From the NCBI RefSeq assembly GCF_003369915.1, contig NC_046675.1, positions 4,526,001 to 4,590,000 of the forward strand: a stretch of DNA of 64,000 nucleotides, in the 5' to 3' direction. Source of the stretch: Drosophila miranda (lineage: Eukaryota > Arthropoda > Insecta > Diptera > Drosophilidae). The notes under the pieces are model-generated. The model saw only the letters and a program-made list of their open reading frames with translations, ran no database searches and had not been told where the DNA came from. Position numbers and translations under genes: made by a program. Shown in pieces: positions 13,301 through 22,817 of the stretch (position 1 is its first letter; every line of letters starts with the position of its first letter).

Positions 13301-16300
13301 TTTCGGTTTCGATTGTACTCCTCGCCGCTTGATATGTGGGGCAACAATGCTACCCGTTCTACCTGTTTTGTGTTCTGTTTCCGTTTCTTTTTGTAGCTAA
13401 CATGACAAGTTACTCAGATACTTATTTGACCTGCATGCCACATCGACAAACAATGAGAGTGACTACCCCTTTTAGCTGGAAATTGCATTCCATTTAGACC
13501 CTACCCCAAGTTGCAGTTGGCTTAAATCGAACCTATGTATAAAGGACATTGTGTTAAAGTGTTTTGCTAGAACTGAACCTAGGGAATGTTGAAGAAGAGA
13601 TTGCCTATTATTTCAGTTTCCTTTTCATGCATTCATCCCCTCCTGTGCATCGCCTTTTGTTCATACTGAAATCTATGAGATGATCCTTTCGTATGCATAA
13701 CCCTTATTCTGTTCGTTTTGAAAGAATCCCCAGATGATTCGTGCAATGTGAACTCCCTGTGAGATGGCTTATTATTTAATTCCATTTAACTTTAACATCC
13801 CTTCTTACGCATAACCTTTATTGAATATCCGTTCAAATTTAAAACAAAAATCCCCAGCAAAGACACAGAAGACATCTCCTTTAAGTGTGCAAAAACAAAA
13901 ACGGAACGAAAACATTATAAATTATGTATTAATGTGCCCGTTAGGCCTGCGGAGCTCTGGAATCGGAGTCTAGAGGAGTCCCGGTCTCTGTGGGATCTCC
14001 CCAAACAGTTTTTGGCCTTTTGCCCTCCGTCGCCGCCTCCCCTCTCGCATTGTCAGCTGCCAATTTTCAATTGCCTCCAGGCAAAGCCCCTGCCCCGAGT
14101 GGGCCTGTGGGGTTGTGGGGTGGCAGGCGGCAACGATAACAATCGAGGGAGGGCGAACAACAATGGGAAAGCCTCTCGCAGGCAAACATTCATTTTCATT
14201 TCAATTTCACTCGGTTCTTGCTTTCATTTTGGATTTACATTTGATTTGACTGCGATGCGTACGCCGTTGTTTGCCTCCATCTTGGCGGAGTCTGCCTCCG
14301 TTTTTGCATCGACTGCCTCGACGTTTTCACGCTTCGAAAGACAGTGGGAACGCACAAATATTTATGTAAGCTGGAGGAGACAGGGCGAAAGCGAATGGTA
14401 CTAGGAAATTCGACAGCCTATTTACAAATGAATAGGTTAATGTCATTGGAGTGGATGGTGGGTGGTGGGTGGTGGGCGGTAGGCAGATTCTGCCACGTTG
14501 TTTACGAGCCAAACTTGGGGCAAATTGACTTTAAACATGTCAATTTAAATGTGGCCTCGACCCTTGGATACAATTTCATCCCCCAAAAGAAGCATTCCGC
14601 TGTGTACGTGTGTCTGTGCGCCTCATTAAGGCACTCCCCCAAAAAGTAGGCTATACATTGTCGTTCAGTCAGAAATATTACCCATACGCCGCATTGCACG
14701 CAGCCAGTGAAGCAACAAAATGACAATTTCACAACAAATTAAATGCCCAGCCAGGCGAGCAGACAAACCAACATTCATATGTTCGGGGAGTACACCCGGA
14801 CATTCCTTTGAAATGGGTTTTGCAAGTAAATGACCTTCAAACTCGATAAGCGAGAAACAAAACAAGCGAAAGTGCTGAAAATATACATAATTTTCAGGGC
14901 ACCACCAAGACAAAGACCTCCCCCACTCACATCCCCATAAATGTATATATATGAAAATATGATAGGACACAAAACAAACACACACACGCTCTGCCACAGA
15001 CATTAAAATATACGATCCCGGGCTAGAGCGAGCCGGGAAAATGATATTTCTGCCGGCTCGATGGCCAGGACCATGTCTCTGTGCCTCCATCCCTCCATAA
15101 ATACAAATTTCAACAAAACAACAGGCCACAAAACAAAAATAACCCAGCCAAAAAGAAAAATACAACAACAAAAATAAGCGATGAAAGCAAAAAAAAAAAA
15201 GGCGCAATGGTGTCGCAACAACAAGCCAGCGCCAGAAAAGGCAAACATTTCATATCATAGAAATACTTTGGAGCCAAATAAACAAAAGTTGTGGCGGCGA
15301 CTGGAGGGAAAATATTCCAACAGTTGAAAGGGAATGTTGTTTCGGTTAGGGGTCATATGTGAAAACTTAGATACACTTTCCAGAAAATTCTTAGAATAGG
15401 AAGCAAGGAATGAAGGTATACATATCGATCCCTAAATAAGGCACTCAAATGAAGCGTTCTTCTGCCTACCATATGATCATTGTGATCTCGCACACCCTTT
15501 TCCCAGCTATTTTTGAGTATTCATGTCTCACCTTCACCAGAAACCACACCAACTCGCTCTTGAGAAGAGTATGAGACCTCCACAAAAGGTCGGCGCATTC
15601 GACCTTGCTACAACAACGACAATTCTTATTTCCCTGTGGCCCCCCCTAGCCTGTCCTAGCTATTCGACCCCCTAGATCCACAGCGATTCGACCATTTTGT
15701 GCCCCATCGCGACTTGTAGCTAGGCCACACGCAACCGGAGAAAAGGGGCAACCAACAAAAGGACGCAGCACAAAACTTTACGCATTTTTGTCACAGCAAC
15801 AGCAACAACAACAACAATACAAAATAGAGAGAAAAACGAGAGAAAGGAAAGAAAAGTGCTGAAAATGTGGAAAGTGCCAGTGGCAATCGTAAATTTGACG
15901 CACATTTCAGCTCCGTGGGCGAAGGAGATAAGCTTATGAATGGCTATATAAAAACTCAACATCGGTGGGGCACACTCCGTCTAGCATTATGTGTGGAGTG
16001 ACTTTTTGTTCGCTGTTTATTCGGTTTTTCTTTTGGTTTATGATTAAATAAAGTAATTATTTGTGTTGTGGCGCCGACTAAAATGATAAAAAAAAAGTAT
16101 TCAATTTGGAGGACAGCCAAGACGTAAAAACTGGATTTAGTAAGGCCGTAAAGGCGGCCTGCTTTTAATTTATAGCACCACAATTGTGACACACATAACG
16201 TATACGCACTGTAGAGCCCACTAACCATCCCGACTCACAAAACCAACCATGTACTCACACTTACACTCACTTGCATAACCAAATACACTCACTCACTCAC

Positions 16301-16738
16301 ACAGTCACTCGTGCAAAACTTACATACATATATGTGAAAATCGAATCAACAAGAAAACTTTTCCTAACATGTGCAAATATTTTCTCTTCCTTCTCTTCCG
16401 TTTCCGTTTCTCTTTTTCAACATTTTGTTTCATGCAACCGCAAACGTGCAACTGCAACTGAAACTGCAACCACCTCAAAAAACAGAGCGCAATTGTAAGC
16501 GAAATGAGCACAGAATTGTGAGAATTAGCTAAATTTAATTTGCAATAGCCAAAGCCCGCCACCGCCCACAACAACGTACCTGCCCTGGCAGTAGGACCCG
16601 GTGGCAGCTCCTCGAATCCGCCGCCCACGGCCTTCTGCAAACTTTGGTTGCAGCAACAGGAAAAGCAGCAACAGCAGCAGCAGCAACAGCAACAACTCTA
16701 TGAGCAGGAGCAGCAGGCATGGCTCTAGGAAAGAATAA
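1346..16738 (+). CDS. large low-complexity protein of unknown function, nine coding exons
   Basis: Proposed exons: 1346-1692, 3413-3871, 3933-4331, 4397-4681, 4744-4884, 4948-5094, 5293-6676, 12579-13276 and 16654-16738. They join in one frame and give 1,314 residues. Most donors read GTGAGT or GTAAGT. The start at 1346 is the first ATG leading into protein-like sequence; an upstream start is possible. The protein has a basic N-terminus, a Gly-rich run (about 70-100), poly-Q/N, a His-rich stretch (about 200-235), an Arg/Ser/His-rich exon, and poly-Q, poly-G and poly-P runs in exon 7. The only globular-looking part is in exon 4 (about 415-445), with the motif LQFDLVDTEGMSEQQL followed by IPYTVVET. 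Exon 8 is acidic, then Asn/Thr-rich. I see no membrane segment or enzyme motif. The exon 8 acceptor at 12578 is weak and was chosen for frame. The ends of the gene are the least certain part. Confidence 0.7.
1693..3412 (+). other. intron 1 of the large low-complexity gene
   Basis: The donor is GTGAGT after 1692 and the acceptor is a CT-rich tract ending in AG at 3411-3412. It contains short tandem variants of AATCCC/GATCCC near 2705-2733 and TCGGTC/TCCATC repeats near 2985-3030. No coding exon is apparent. Confidence 0.65.
5095..5292 (+). other. short intron packed with ATCGATAT motifs
   Basis: This 198-nt intron lies between exons 6 and 7. Its first half (about 5120-5220) carries at least five ATCGATA/TCGATATTT words, the core recognised by DREF (TATCGATA) and by BEAF-32 (CGATA). 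Splice sites are GTAAGT and TTCTTAG. Confidence 0.7.
6677..12578 (+). other. 5.9-kb intron (or 3' UTR of a short isoform, then intron)
   Basis: After the donor at 6677 the frame runs four more codons to TGA at 6689-6691, so an unspliced or early-polyadenylated transcript would end there. The rest holds T-rich sequence, an (AG)n run at about 7292-7314, (GT)n at about 8168-8226, ACACAC and TATATA runs near 10530-10560, and many AATAAA words. I found no further exon I could defend. The unconserved-looking sequence from 8900 to 12500 shows nothing else. Confidence 0.55.
7292..7314 (+). repeat. (AG)n microsatellite
   Basis: An uninterrupted run of AG dinucleotides within the long intron of the low-complexity gene. 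Confidence 0.9.
13277..16653 (+). other. 3.4-kb intron before the last coding exon
   Basis: The donor is GGTAAGT after 13276. The acceptor is TTGGTTGCAG ending at 16653. The intron contains GGTGGGT repeats near 14450-14480, A-rich runs near 15115-15200, and CACTCA repeats near 16260-16310. A stretch starting at 13946 has the right phase to be an alternative exon but lacks a clear donor. Confidence 0.55.
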
Positions 16739-17440
16739 ACTACATCCACAACACGCACAACATGTAAGTGGAAAGTTAAATGGAAACTACATGCGGGCTC
16801 TTGCACAAAAGTGTGCTACGGAGAAGCAGGAGCAGCACCACCAAGAGGCAGCAGCAGCCAACAACCAGCAGGCAACAACCGACAGGCAACAATAAACAAC
16901 ATTTAAAAGCCGCCGGGGCCAAAGTTGGGGCCAAAAGTTGGGCAGAGACTCTTTTCGTTTGCAAATTAAGTGCACATTATGCCAACATGTAAATAGATAA
17001 TGTAGTTCTATATATATATATGTAACTCTATGTGTGTAATTGTACATAAGTTTTGAAAATTTACAAAAAAAAAACGAGAATAAAAAAGTTAATCAGCTAA
17101 GCCAGGAAACACTCTAAAAACCCAAAAGGAACAGGAAATATGCAATGGAAAATAAAGAGAAACGAAAAACAAAGTTAGCTTAAGATGCGAATAATCAAAA
17201 AGCCAAAAAAGCAAATGTATCTCACAGATAAACAACAGCAAATGGGGGTGGGCAGGGGAGGCGAGGGGGCTGGTCTGGCATAAAAGCAAAAATAAATTGT
17301 GCGTTAATGATAAGCGGGGCACATTTCAGCGGCATAAAATTTATTAAAATATGCGCACGAGCCAGACAACAGGCGATGGAACGACGGCCTAAGGAATCTT
17401 TGGGGCCAGCCCCCCCAACATGTATTTATGCTTGCCAGGC

Positions 17441-17472
17441 GCACACACACACACACACACACAACACACACA
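17441..17472 (+). repeat. (CA)n microsatellite in the 3' UTR
   Basis: A CA run with one interruption, followed about 100 nt later by a TG-rich run (17577-17626). The two could pair into a long hairpin in the transcript. Confidence 0.85.
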
Positions 17473-18511
17473 CAAAGATAAGCAGAGAGTGAGTGGGAGG
17501 GAGATACATGGAAAGCGACTTTGCCCGGAAATCGTTAGCGATAAATATAAAATTTTATTGTTCTCCTTGTATCTGTATCTGTGTGTGCGTGGGTGTTTGT
17601 GTGTATGCGTGTGTGGGTGTGTGTGCTCCTGCAAGTAAATTAAATATACGTTTTTATTAACTACTAAGAACCAATTTGATACGCATTTAAATAATGCCTC
17701 TTACACAAGATCACACACACACACAAACACCCACACACCGACACACAGAAAAAATTATGTAAAATTTAATTTTACTGCATTTGAAGAGGAGAGTAGGAGG
17801 AGTAGCAGCAGAAGCAATAGCCAAATAAATGTAATAGCCTATGTATGTAATTTAAATAATAATAAAATATTCGAATACTATGTATGCAACACGAAAAAGA
17901 TACTTTAGTTATAGATCTACCTACTCGTATGTGTATTGTATGGTTATGTGGCTATTGCCCCCGAAAACTACTTACTTACTTATGCCAACAACGTCCAATA
18001 ATTTCAATAATATTTGTGTAAGCGTAACGCCGGAAGGACGGAAGGGAGAACTTTTGACCATATTTGTATTTATATACACTTTAAGCCCAATTTAGTTTAG
18101 TTTAATCATTTGGCAGCTAATTTAAGTGCTCAACCTTTCTGTGAATGGGAATGTCTGCTCTATCTATCTGTCCGTCCGTCATGCACTCTCCGTGTAAATA
18201 TCAAACAAACTGAATGACCCTTTACTGTCCCCACTTGAACTCTGCTGTCCTGTCCTGTCGTGTCCCTCAAACAGAACACACAAATCAAATGAAATATAAT
18301 AAAACTACAGATTATGATCGGATTAGAGTTACGAATATGGAATGCATATGAAAAAATATTATCGATTAAAAAAACCATATACACAAAAATCTATTTCATA
18401 TTGGTGTAAACGTAAACAAATAAATACGATTAAATGTCTCTAACAAGATTTTACCATGAGTGTGTCACTTTTTTATATATATACATATATATATCTAATA
18501 TATACAATACA

Positions 18512-18525
18512 AATAAAGAAATAAA
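18512..18525 (+). terminator. paired polyadenylation signals AATAAA
   Basis: Two AATAAA hexamers at 18512-18517 and 18520-18525 lie about 20 nt before a short A-rich tract. They are the most likely distal poly(A) site of the gene ending at 16738. Confidence 0.4.
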
Positions 18526-18545
18526 CTGCAAGCGACATTTTATAA

Positions 18546-19431
18546 AAAAAAATCCACAAAGCAAAGCAAATTTCATTTCAATAGGGGGCAAGCGGTAAGT
18601 GGAAGGCGGCCAGGGGTTATGCCACCCTCAGGGCCACTTCAACTGTAACGAAACAGTAAAAAAGCGTAACAAAAGCCAACTCTGATAAGCAAGTGGCCGG
18701 CCAGAGAATAAGACAAGTCGAAAAAGCCCGCCAAAGCCCAGCGATAAGAAGCCAAGATGCGAGAAGACAAAGGCGACAGCACAACTTTCAAGTCGAAAGT
18801 CCCGGGTCCCGCGTCCCCAATCCCGTGTCCCGTGGACAACAATGCACGGGCCAGGAGAAATTAGCAAACTTACGCAGCACAAAGGAATCCTCCTCACGAA
18901 TTATGAATGGCTCTGCTCAAGAGGCCCCAAGATAGTCAAAGGAACTGACACGATAATGCCAGCGCACAATCACAATCACAAGAGGGCTAAAAGCAATTTC
19001 AAGCAGTTGGGGCTCATCTCTAACTATAAGTTAGAGCTCAAGTTGGTTCCTACGAAACGTGTGCTAAGTGCCCGGGGAAAGGGAGTTCATCTAACTCGTT
19101 TCAAATAAGTACGCCATTGGCGTAAAGTGTGAGGCTATGAATTTATGTAGAAATATTTAAGGGGCGGAATAAGGAATTCTTAAATCTATAAGGCGACTCT
19201 TTTCACAGCATTGGGCGGCATGGGAAAACCCCATTTATGCAGAGGTTCTGCTAAGAGAAGACTCAAAACTCTAAAAAGCAACATTTCAAGCCACACAAAG
19301 CCAGCTCCGTTAGCTTTCCGATATATTACGCGTTTTCTTTAGACTTGGTTAAGCTTTCACATGAGAGCTTTCGCAGAGTCCCTGGACAAAGCGATCAATA
19401 ACGATCGATTACTATCGATTACTTGGGCTTC
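18546..19431. other. intergenic, no gene seen
   Basis: This is A-rich sequence without a credible open frame. Near 19394-19424 there is a group of ATCGAT words just ahead of the duplicated block that follows. Confidence 0.5.
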
Positions 19432-19779
19432 AAGGCATTTTTTTTACATATGTTTATTTCAAGAATTTCAACGTTAGCGGCAATATTGCTGTTAGATTCC
19501 TTAAATAAATAATCTGTTTCTTAAATGCAATACATTTAAAAAAAAAAATTCTATCAACTATCGTTTACTGTCTAAATAATAATCGATAACTCGTTCAGAC
19601 GATGGCCATCTATAAGGCATTTTAGCATATGCTGATTTCAATAATTTCAACGACAGATGCATTATTGCTTTTGGATTCCTTAAATAAATATTCTGGCTCT
19701 TAAATGCAAGCAATTTTTTAAAATGTGTTTGATCAACTATCGATATCTGTTTGAATGATGATCGATAGCTCGTAACATG
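19432..19779 (+). repeat. diverged tandem duplication, two copies of about 170 bp
   Basis: Copy 1 (19432-19598) and copy 2 (19614-19779) share the same ordered words: AAGGCATTTT, CATATG, ATTTCAA, AATTTCAACG, ATTGCT, GATTCCTTAAATAAAT, TTAAATGCAA, ATCAACTATCG and ATCGATA followed by CTCGT. Copy 2 ends at the start codon of the candidate microprotein gene, so the duplicated unit looks like promoter DNA with a DRE-like ATCGATA in each copy. Confidence 0.75.
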
Positions 19780-20036
19780 AATACAGCATTTAAATATGAT
19801 ATCGAAAAGCTCGTGATGAATATAAATAATACTAGTAAAACTCAGATCAACGAAAATTTTCAGCAGCTAAATCAGCGTATGGAAATCATAAGTAGAAAGT
19901 AAGTAGAAACCTGTCTCTTGGTTGACCTGCTGCTATTGGTTTATCCAAAAGATATATATCGATTATTACTGGAAAATCAATCGATGTCTAAATTTTTGTT
20001 ATTTTCTTCTTTAGGATGTCATTGCCTCGAGTCTGA
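19777..20036 (+). CDS. candidate two-exon microprotein, 47 residues
   Basis: Exon 1 is 19777-19898. Its donor is AAAGTAAGT, a near-perfect match. Exon 2 is 20015-20036, after TTTTCTTCTTTAG, and closes with TGA. The product is 47 residues, polar, and looks like a short helix: a first part ending in IEKLVMNINN, then Gln/Asn-rich sequence with FQQLNQRMEIISRKM, then a short Pro-containing tail. I do not recognise the family; a small coiled-coil subunit of a larger complex would fit. The start is the first ATG, 12 nt after an ATCGATA word typical of housekeeping promoters. The stop lies about 320 nt before the kinase start, so the kinase may lie in or near this transcript. Two good splice sites in correct phase are the main support. 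Confidence 0.45.
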
Positions 20037-20355
20037 GAGAGTACGAAAATTCCAGTTCTTGGACGATCTGATCATCATTATAATTGCAACTTGAAGTAGA
20101 GAAGTAGAAGCGTACATCTTGCAATATTTATTGTAGCTTATCGCGTCTAATCCCACTGTACCAGAGTCGGACTACAGTTTTGTTTACATTTCCTATTATT
20201 CCGAGGAAAAACTGTGAAACCCGAGCAGGCTTTGATGGAAACATCTGTGAGCTTCCACAGAACTTTCATAACTCAGCCAGCCGTTGAGTATATTTTTTTA
20301 AGAAATATTAAATTCGATTATATTGAGCACACAAAGAGCGATAAACTATCCAGGC
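20037..20355 (+). other. 3' region of the microprotein gene and 5' leader of the kinase gene
   Basis: No open frame is credible here. It should contain the 3' end of the small upstream gene and the transcription start of the kinase gene, but I cannot place either. In-frame codons run upstream of the kinase ATG only to 20323 and lack another ATG. Confidence 0.4.
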
Positions 20356-21867
20356 ATGTCGATTCCCAAGAGCAGCGGCTTAAGCAATAAGGTGATCACA
20401 GTGGTGGCCACTAATGGTTATGGAGCAGACACAATGAGCGAGATCAGCTACACGGACACAAAAGTGGTTGGGAACGGCAGTTTCGGGGTGGTCTTCCAGG
20501 CCAAGATAGTGCCCAGCAACGAGGAGGTGGCCATCAAGAAAGTGCTGCAGGATCGCCGCTTCAAGAATCGCGAGCTCCAGATCATGCGTAAGCTGCGCCA
20601 CGACAATATCGTGAGCCTCAAGTACTTCTTCTACTCGAGCGGCGAGAAGCGCGACGAGGTGTACCTCAATCTGGTGATGGAGTTCATACCGGACACCCTC
20701 TACAAGGTGGAGCGCCAGTACGCCAGGGCCAAGCAGACGCTGCCCGTGAACTACGTGCGGCTCTACATGTACCAGCTGCTCCGGGGCATGGCCTACCTGC
20801 ACAGCATCGGCTTCTGTCACAGGGACATCAAGCCGCAGAACATGCTGCTGGACACGGACACGGGCGTCCTGAAGCTCTGCGATTTCGGCAGCGCCAAGCA
20901 GCTGGTGTCTGGAGAGCCGAACGTTTCGTATATCTGCTCGCGCTACTACCGCGCACCGGAGCTGATCTTCGGGGCCACCGACTACTCGACCAAGATCGAC
21001 GTCTGGAGTGCTGGCTGTGTCCTGGCTGAGCTGCTGCTCGGACAGCTGATCTTTCCGGGCGACTCGGGCGTCGACCAGATCGTGGAGATCGTCAAGGTGA
21101 TGGGCACCCCGACCACGGAGCAGCTGCACGACATGAATCCCCACTACAAGCAGTTCAAGCTGCCGCAGCTGAAGCCCCACCCCTGGTCGAAGGTCTTCCG
21201 CATTCGCACCCCCGCTGAGGCCATCGATTTGGTGTCGAAGCTGCTGATCTACACGCCCAATGCCCGTGCCAGTCCGCTGATGGGCTGTGCCCATCCCTTC
21301 TTCGACGAACTGCGCCAGGATCCGTACCAGCTGCTGCCAAATGGCCGCAGCCTGCCGCCGCTATTCAATTTCACCGACTACGAGCGCACCATCGAGCCGA
21401 GTCTCAATCCTCTGTTGAGCCCCCGATCGGGGAGTAGCCCGCCGCCCGTCCGCGACAACGCGCATTATCGTCATCGTCATACGGCTGGTCAAGAGGCTGA
21501 GCCAAAGACCGGGCCAATATGCAAGCCGCCCAAGCGATTGTCTGCCAATCTGCCCCAGCCGGCTTTGAAGGTGGTCGGTACAGCTCCAGCATTGATCCGG
21601 CAGGACATGGGAAATGGCGATCACGCGGATGCAGCAGAACAGCAGGACGACTCGGTGGATACCGAAACACTCGTCGCATTTGATGCTGCCATTGCCTATG
21701 AGGGCAATGACAGCGATCCGAACGAGGACGGGGTGGACTACGAGGATGATGGGGGCCAGTCCAACACCGCCGCAAGCAACACCTTTAAGGAAGCCAAGGA
21801 GAATGATTCGGATGAATCGGATGAAGACACCCTCGAGGAGGAATCTACCGAGAGCGACGATGATTAG
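20356..21867 (+). CDS. gskt: GSK3/shaggy-family Ser/Thr kinase, intronless (gasket-like)
   Basis: This single exon encodes 503 residues. All GSK3 kinase hallmarks are present: glycine loop GNGSFG at 39-44, VAIKK with catalytic Lys61, HRDIKPQN with Asp157, DFG at 176-178, and the activation-loop Tyr192 in [13 protein letters not shown]. Arg72, Arg156 and Lys181 match the pocket that binds a pre-phosphorylated substrate, so the enzyme should be active and primed-substrate directed. The N-terminal inhibitory Ser9 motif of GSK3-beta is absent. After the kinase domain (about 32-318) a long tail ends in an Asp/Glu/Ser-rich stretch, unlike canonical GSK3. The lack of introns points to a retrocopy of shaggy. 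The symbol rests on my memory that gasket, a testis shaggy paralogue, sits in this neighbourhood. The ATG at 20356 is the first in frame. Confidence 0.9.
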   Translation: MSIPKSSGLSNKVITVVATNGYGADTMSEISYTDTKVVGNGSFGVVFQAKIVPSNEEVAIKKVLQDRRFKNRELQIMRKLRHDNIVSLKYFFYSSGEKRDEVYLNLVMEFIPDTLYKVERQYARAKQTLPVNYVRLYMYQLLRGMAYLHSIGFCHRDIKPQNMLLDTDTGVLKLCDFGSAKQLVSGEPNVSYICSRYYRAPELIFGATDYSTKIDVWSAGCVLAELLLGQLIFPGDSGVDQIVEIVKVMGTPTTEQLHDMNPHYKQFKLPQLKPHPWSKVFRIRTPAEAIDLVSKLLIYTPNARASPLMGCAHPFFDELRQDPYQLLPNGRSLPPLFNFTDYERTIEPSLNPLLSPRSGSSPPPVRDNAHYRHRHTAGQEAEPKTGPICKPPKRLSANLPQPALKVVGTAPALIRQDMGNGDHADAAEQQDDSVDTETLVAFDAAIAYEGNDSDPNEDGVDYEDDGGQSNTAASNTFKEAKENDSDESDEDTLEEESTESDDD

Positions 21868-21949
21868 GACGTCAAAAAAAAAACCAATGATTTTCAATCT
21901 ATACTAAATACAAGCTAAAGCTTGAACTAAAATTATAATTAATCGCAAC

Positions 21950-21955
21950 AATAAA
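21950..21955 (+). terminator. polyadenylation signal AATAAA after the kinase gene
   Basis: AATAAA lies 83 nt after the kinase stop codon in an AT-rich 3' UTR and is the likely cleavage signal. A second AATAAA-like word occurs near 21978. Confidence 0.5.
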
Positions 21956-22784
21956 ATTTATATGTATCTTCTGGGGTAATAAATCGCTCAAATATGGGCC
22001 TGGTCTTTGCATGATCGTCATTCCGTCCATTAAGGAATCTCTACAGTTCTCCTGGCATGCCATTTACCGAATCCGAGCGTAGAGCCTAAAAATAGACTTA
22101 ATTATTTAGAGGCCAACACAATGTTAGGGTGGCGCGGCGCCTTTAGGTCGTTCTGGCCCGTCCATGTCGGGCTCTATAAATATAAATTTTCGCGTTTTAT
22201 GGCCAAGCAAATACAAATACAACAATAAAGGCTGTCTTGAGTAACCGAAGTGTGGCATACTCTATTCAATTCCATAATCAATATACTCGTACAAGTTCTT
22301 GAGTTTTTGTTGGGGATATCTTTAGGAAGAAATGGTTTTGCTCCGAAGGCTAGACGATGTAGTAGTCCAGCAGTCATTTCTTTTAGCTCACAGTATTAGA
22401 AAAATATAAGTATAAACAGGGCTGATCCGTCATCGTATACTTCTCTACGTCTATTCCAAAATCAAAACACCCTCTGGAAAGGCCATAACCGGAGACCGGC
22501 ACGCACACATGTCCTGACTGGAGGCGAGTCACATTTCCTGCCACGTCCTTTGGTGTCCTGCTGCAGGCCCCTCTTTCTCTTTTGCTCCTTCTATGTATGT
22601 GTGTGTGTGTGTGTGTTTGTTAATGTGGTAAAATGAATTTTCAGTTTCATTAGTTAAATTGAATAATGGAAAACTTTGTTCGCCACATTTGACTCATTGT
22701 TGTTGTTGTTGTTTCTGACTGTTTCTGTTGGCCTTGTCTGGCCCGGCAGCGAAAGTTACACTTCCGTTTGGCCCTACAACCACA

Positions 22785-22817
22785 CGCACACACACACACA
22801 CACACACACTCACACAG
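22785..22817 (+). repeat. (CA)n microsatellite
   Basis: A CA run in the gene-poor block. A (GT)n run of similar length lies about 180 nt upstream (22599-22616), making an imperfect inverted pair. Confidence 0.85.

Larger units (their letters stand above)
16739..18545 (+). other. 3' UTR of the large low-complexity gene
   Basis: This AT-rich stretch follows the TAA at 16736-16738. It contains (CA)n at about 17441-17472, (TG)n at about 17577-17626, several ATTTA and AATAAA words, and three UGUANAUA words, the Pumilio consensus, at 16988-16995, 17041-17048 and 18193-18200. The far end is taken from the paired AATAAA signals at 18512-18525. Earlier signals, for example near 17290 and 17820, would give shorter forms. 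Confidence 0.5.

Noticed and set aside
13934..14404. possible alternative exon with the right phase, encoding PAELWNRSLEESR
   Set aside because: The acceptor has no pyrimidine tract, no donor follows, and the later translation looks non-coding. Kept out unless RNA data show it.
20380..21294. 304-codon open frame on the minus strand
   Set aside because: It is antisense to the kinase domain and arises from its G/C-rich third codon positions; the product has no recognisable features.
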